Of a DNA stretch of 62,000 nucleotides, positions 61,338 through 62,000 are shown one piece after another. The stretch is taken from NCBI GenBank assembly GCA_905221605.1, contig CAJNDS010000001.1, forward strand, positions 1,342,525 through 1,404,524, read 5' to 3'. Within the stretch, counting starts at the first letter, position 1, and each line of letters begins with the position of its first letter. Position numbers and translations under genes: made by a program. The stretch is from Symbiodinium natans. Its lineage: Eukaryota; Sar; Dinophyceae; Suessiales; Symbiodiniaceae. The notes beneath the pieces were generated by a model that did no database searches, had not been told where the DNA came from, and saw only the letters and a list, made by a program, of their open reading frames with translations.

Positions 61338-62000
61338 CAGCTGAAAGAGGCGCCATCGGGGGTGCCCTCGGTCGTGCTGGAGTCTATGGCACAGTTGGAG
61401 CAGATTTTGCCCGCGAGCGCAGTGGTGCTCGGTCTGTTAGAAGGAACTTTCCGCGGATGTCGTGGTGGCATCAGCTGGCTCCACTTCGATGAAGATCGGA
61501 CTTCGAGGGCCTATTTGCAGCAGACGTTGTTCAATCTAAGAGGGCTTGAAGATGTCGCGAATTTCGCAAATCACGAGCAAAGTTGGCAGCATTATTCAGA
61601 GATCAGGCTCGAACTTCAAAGGAAAATACCGAGATTGTCGCTGCCTCTCCCATCTGCGGGCGAGGATCCGACGGATTTCACGGAGCGCGTTCTTGATGCG
61701 ATCCAAGCCTACAACGCAGAGCAGAGCGACTGTTTATGTCTTCACAGCGTCAACGTGTGGATACCAATGAAGGACAAGCAGCTTGCGTTTTTGCCGCAAG
61801 AGTTCTGTGATTTTCAACTCGAGCACGGTACCCGGCCAAACGCTGACGAGGTTGTGTCCTTTGGCATGGCAAACAAGTTTCAATCTTTTCAACCTACGGC
61901 ACTCGTGTTTTTTGGTCGTCATGTTCTGCATCAAGTCGCCATGGGTCCAGATTTCAGGAAGTGTGACCAGGGGTCTATGGAAACGAGGTATCTCGTCCTG
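61338..62000 (+). CDS. Third exon, continues past the window; unknown protein
   Basis: Strong acceptor (ctggcctctcttcccag), phase 0, then 221 open codons to the last base: QLKEAPSGVPSVVLESMAQL ... GGISWLHFDEDRTSRAYLQQ ... LHSVNVWIPMKDKQLAFLPQ ... ALVFFGRHVLHQVAMGPDF ... METRYLVL. Balanced composition, no repeats. The VNVWIPM-x-D strand, the later HVLHQV and METRYL recall the C-terminal half of phytanoyl-CoA-type 2OG/Fe(II) dioxygenases, where a His and an Arg sit in similar places. A convincing HxD motif in the right position is missing, so this is only a hint. It has no start codon in this exon, which is why simple ORF searches miss it. Confidence 0.75.

Overview
The window looks like nuclear DNA of an alveolate, most probably a dinoflagellate. 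I infer this from four things. Plant/alveolate-type telomere repeats (TTTAGGG/CCCTAAA) fill most of the sequence in both orientations. Short GC-rich exons are spread among long repeat-filled introns, some with apparent GC-AG borders. All host exons I can read lie on the plus strand. One large Ty1/copia-type retrotransposon carries a cytosine-methyltransferase-like domain of a kind I associate with dinoflagellate elements. There are no bacterial features, tRNAs, rRNAs or CRISPR arrays.

Layout. 1-3.6 kb: AT-rich non-coding DNA with microsatellites, tandem repeats and a 2-kb block with inverted ends. 3.6-28 kb: telomere-type arrays interrupted by MITE-like palindromes and about 30 short candidate exons of unrecognised genes, including one membrane-helix exon and one Arg-rich (RS-like) exon. 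28-31 kb: exons of a pepsin-like aspartic protease, including the FDTGSTNLW active site. 33.3-40.8 kb: a gene with a start methionine and at least nine exons, mostly helical and coiled-coil-like. 41,383-51,800: a 10.4-kb minus-strand Ty1/copia element inserted into a telomere-type tract, with near-identical LTRs and a 5-bp CCCTA target duplication. 52.2-54.1 kb: a gene ending in a Gln/Pro-rich exon, with an intron that looks freshly made from a telomere-repeat insertion. 55.1-60.2 kb: more aspartic-protease exons in correct order (VDTYRVG, GILGLAFPSLS, FAFYLNAD, WGGVDK). 60.5-62 kb: a compact region with a terminal exon and then a new gene (ATG at 60,783) running off the window end.

The main messages are these. 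(1) Telomere-type repeats here are intron and spacer material, not a chromosome end. Exons are often preceded by C-strand and followed by G-strand arrays, so intron ends are complementary. The intron at 53,347-53,497 is flanked by a 14-bp duplication carrying AG|GT, which is the signature of intron gain by insertion. (2) The retrotransposon polyprotein joins protease, a C5-methyltransferase-like fold, a DD35E integrase, a 2-oxoglutarate/Fe(II) dioxygenase-like domain (HxD...H...R) and reverse transcriptase/RNase H. That places a possible DNA-methylation writer and a possible eraser in one mobile element. Exon borders are read by eye from reading frame, codon bias and splice sites; most isolated exons are candidates only.
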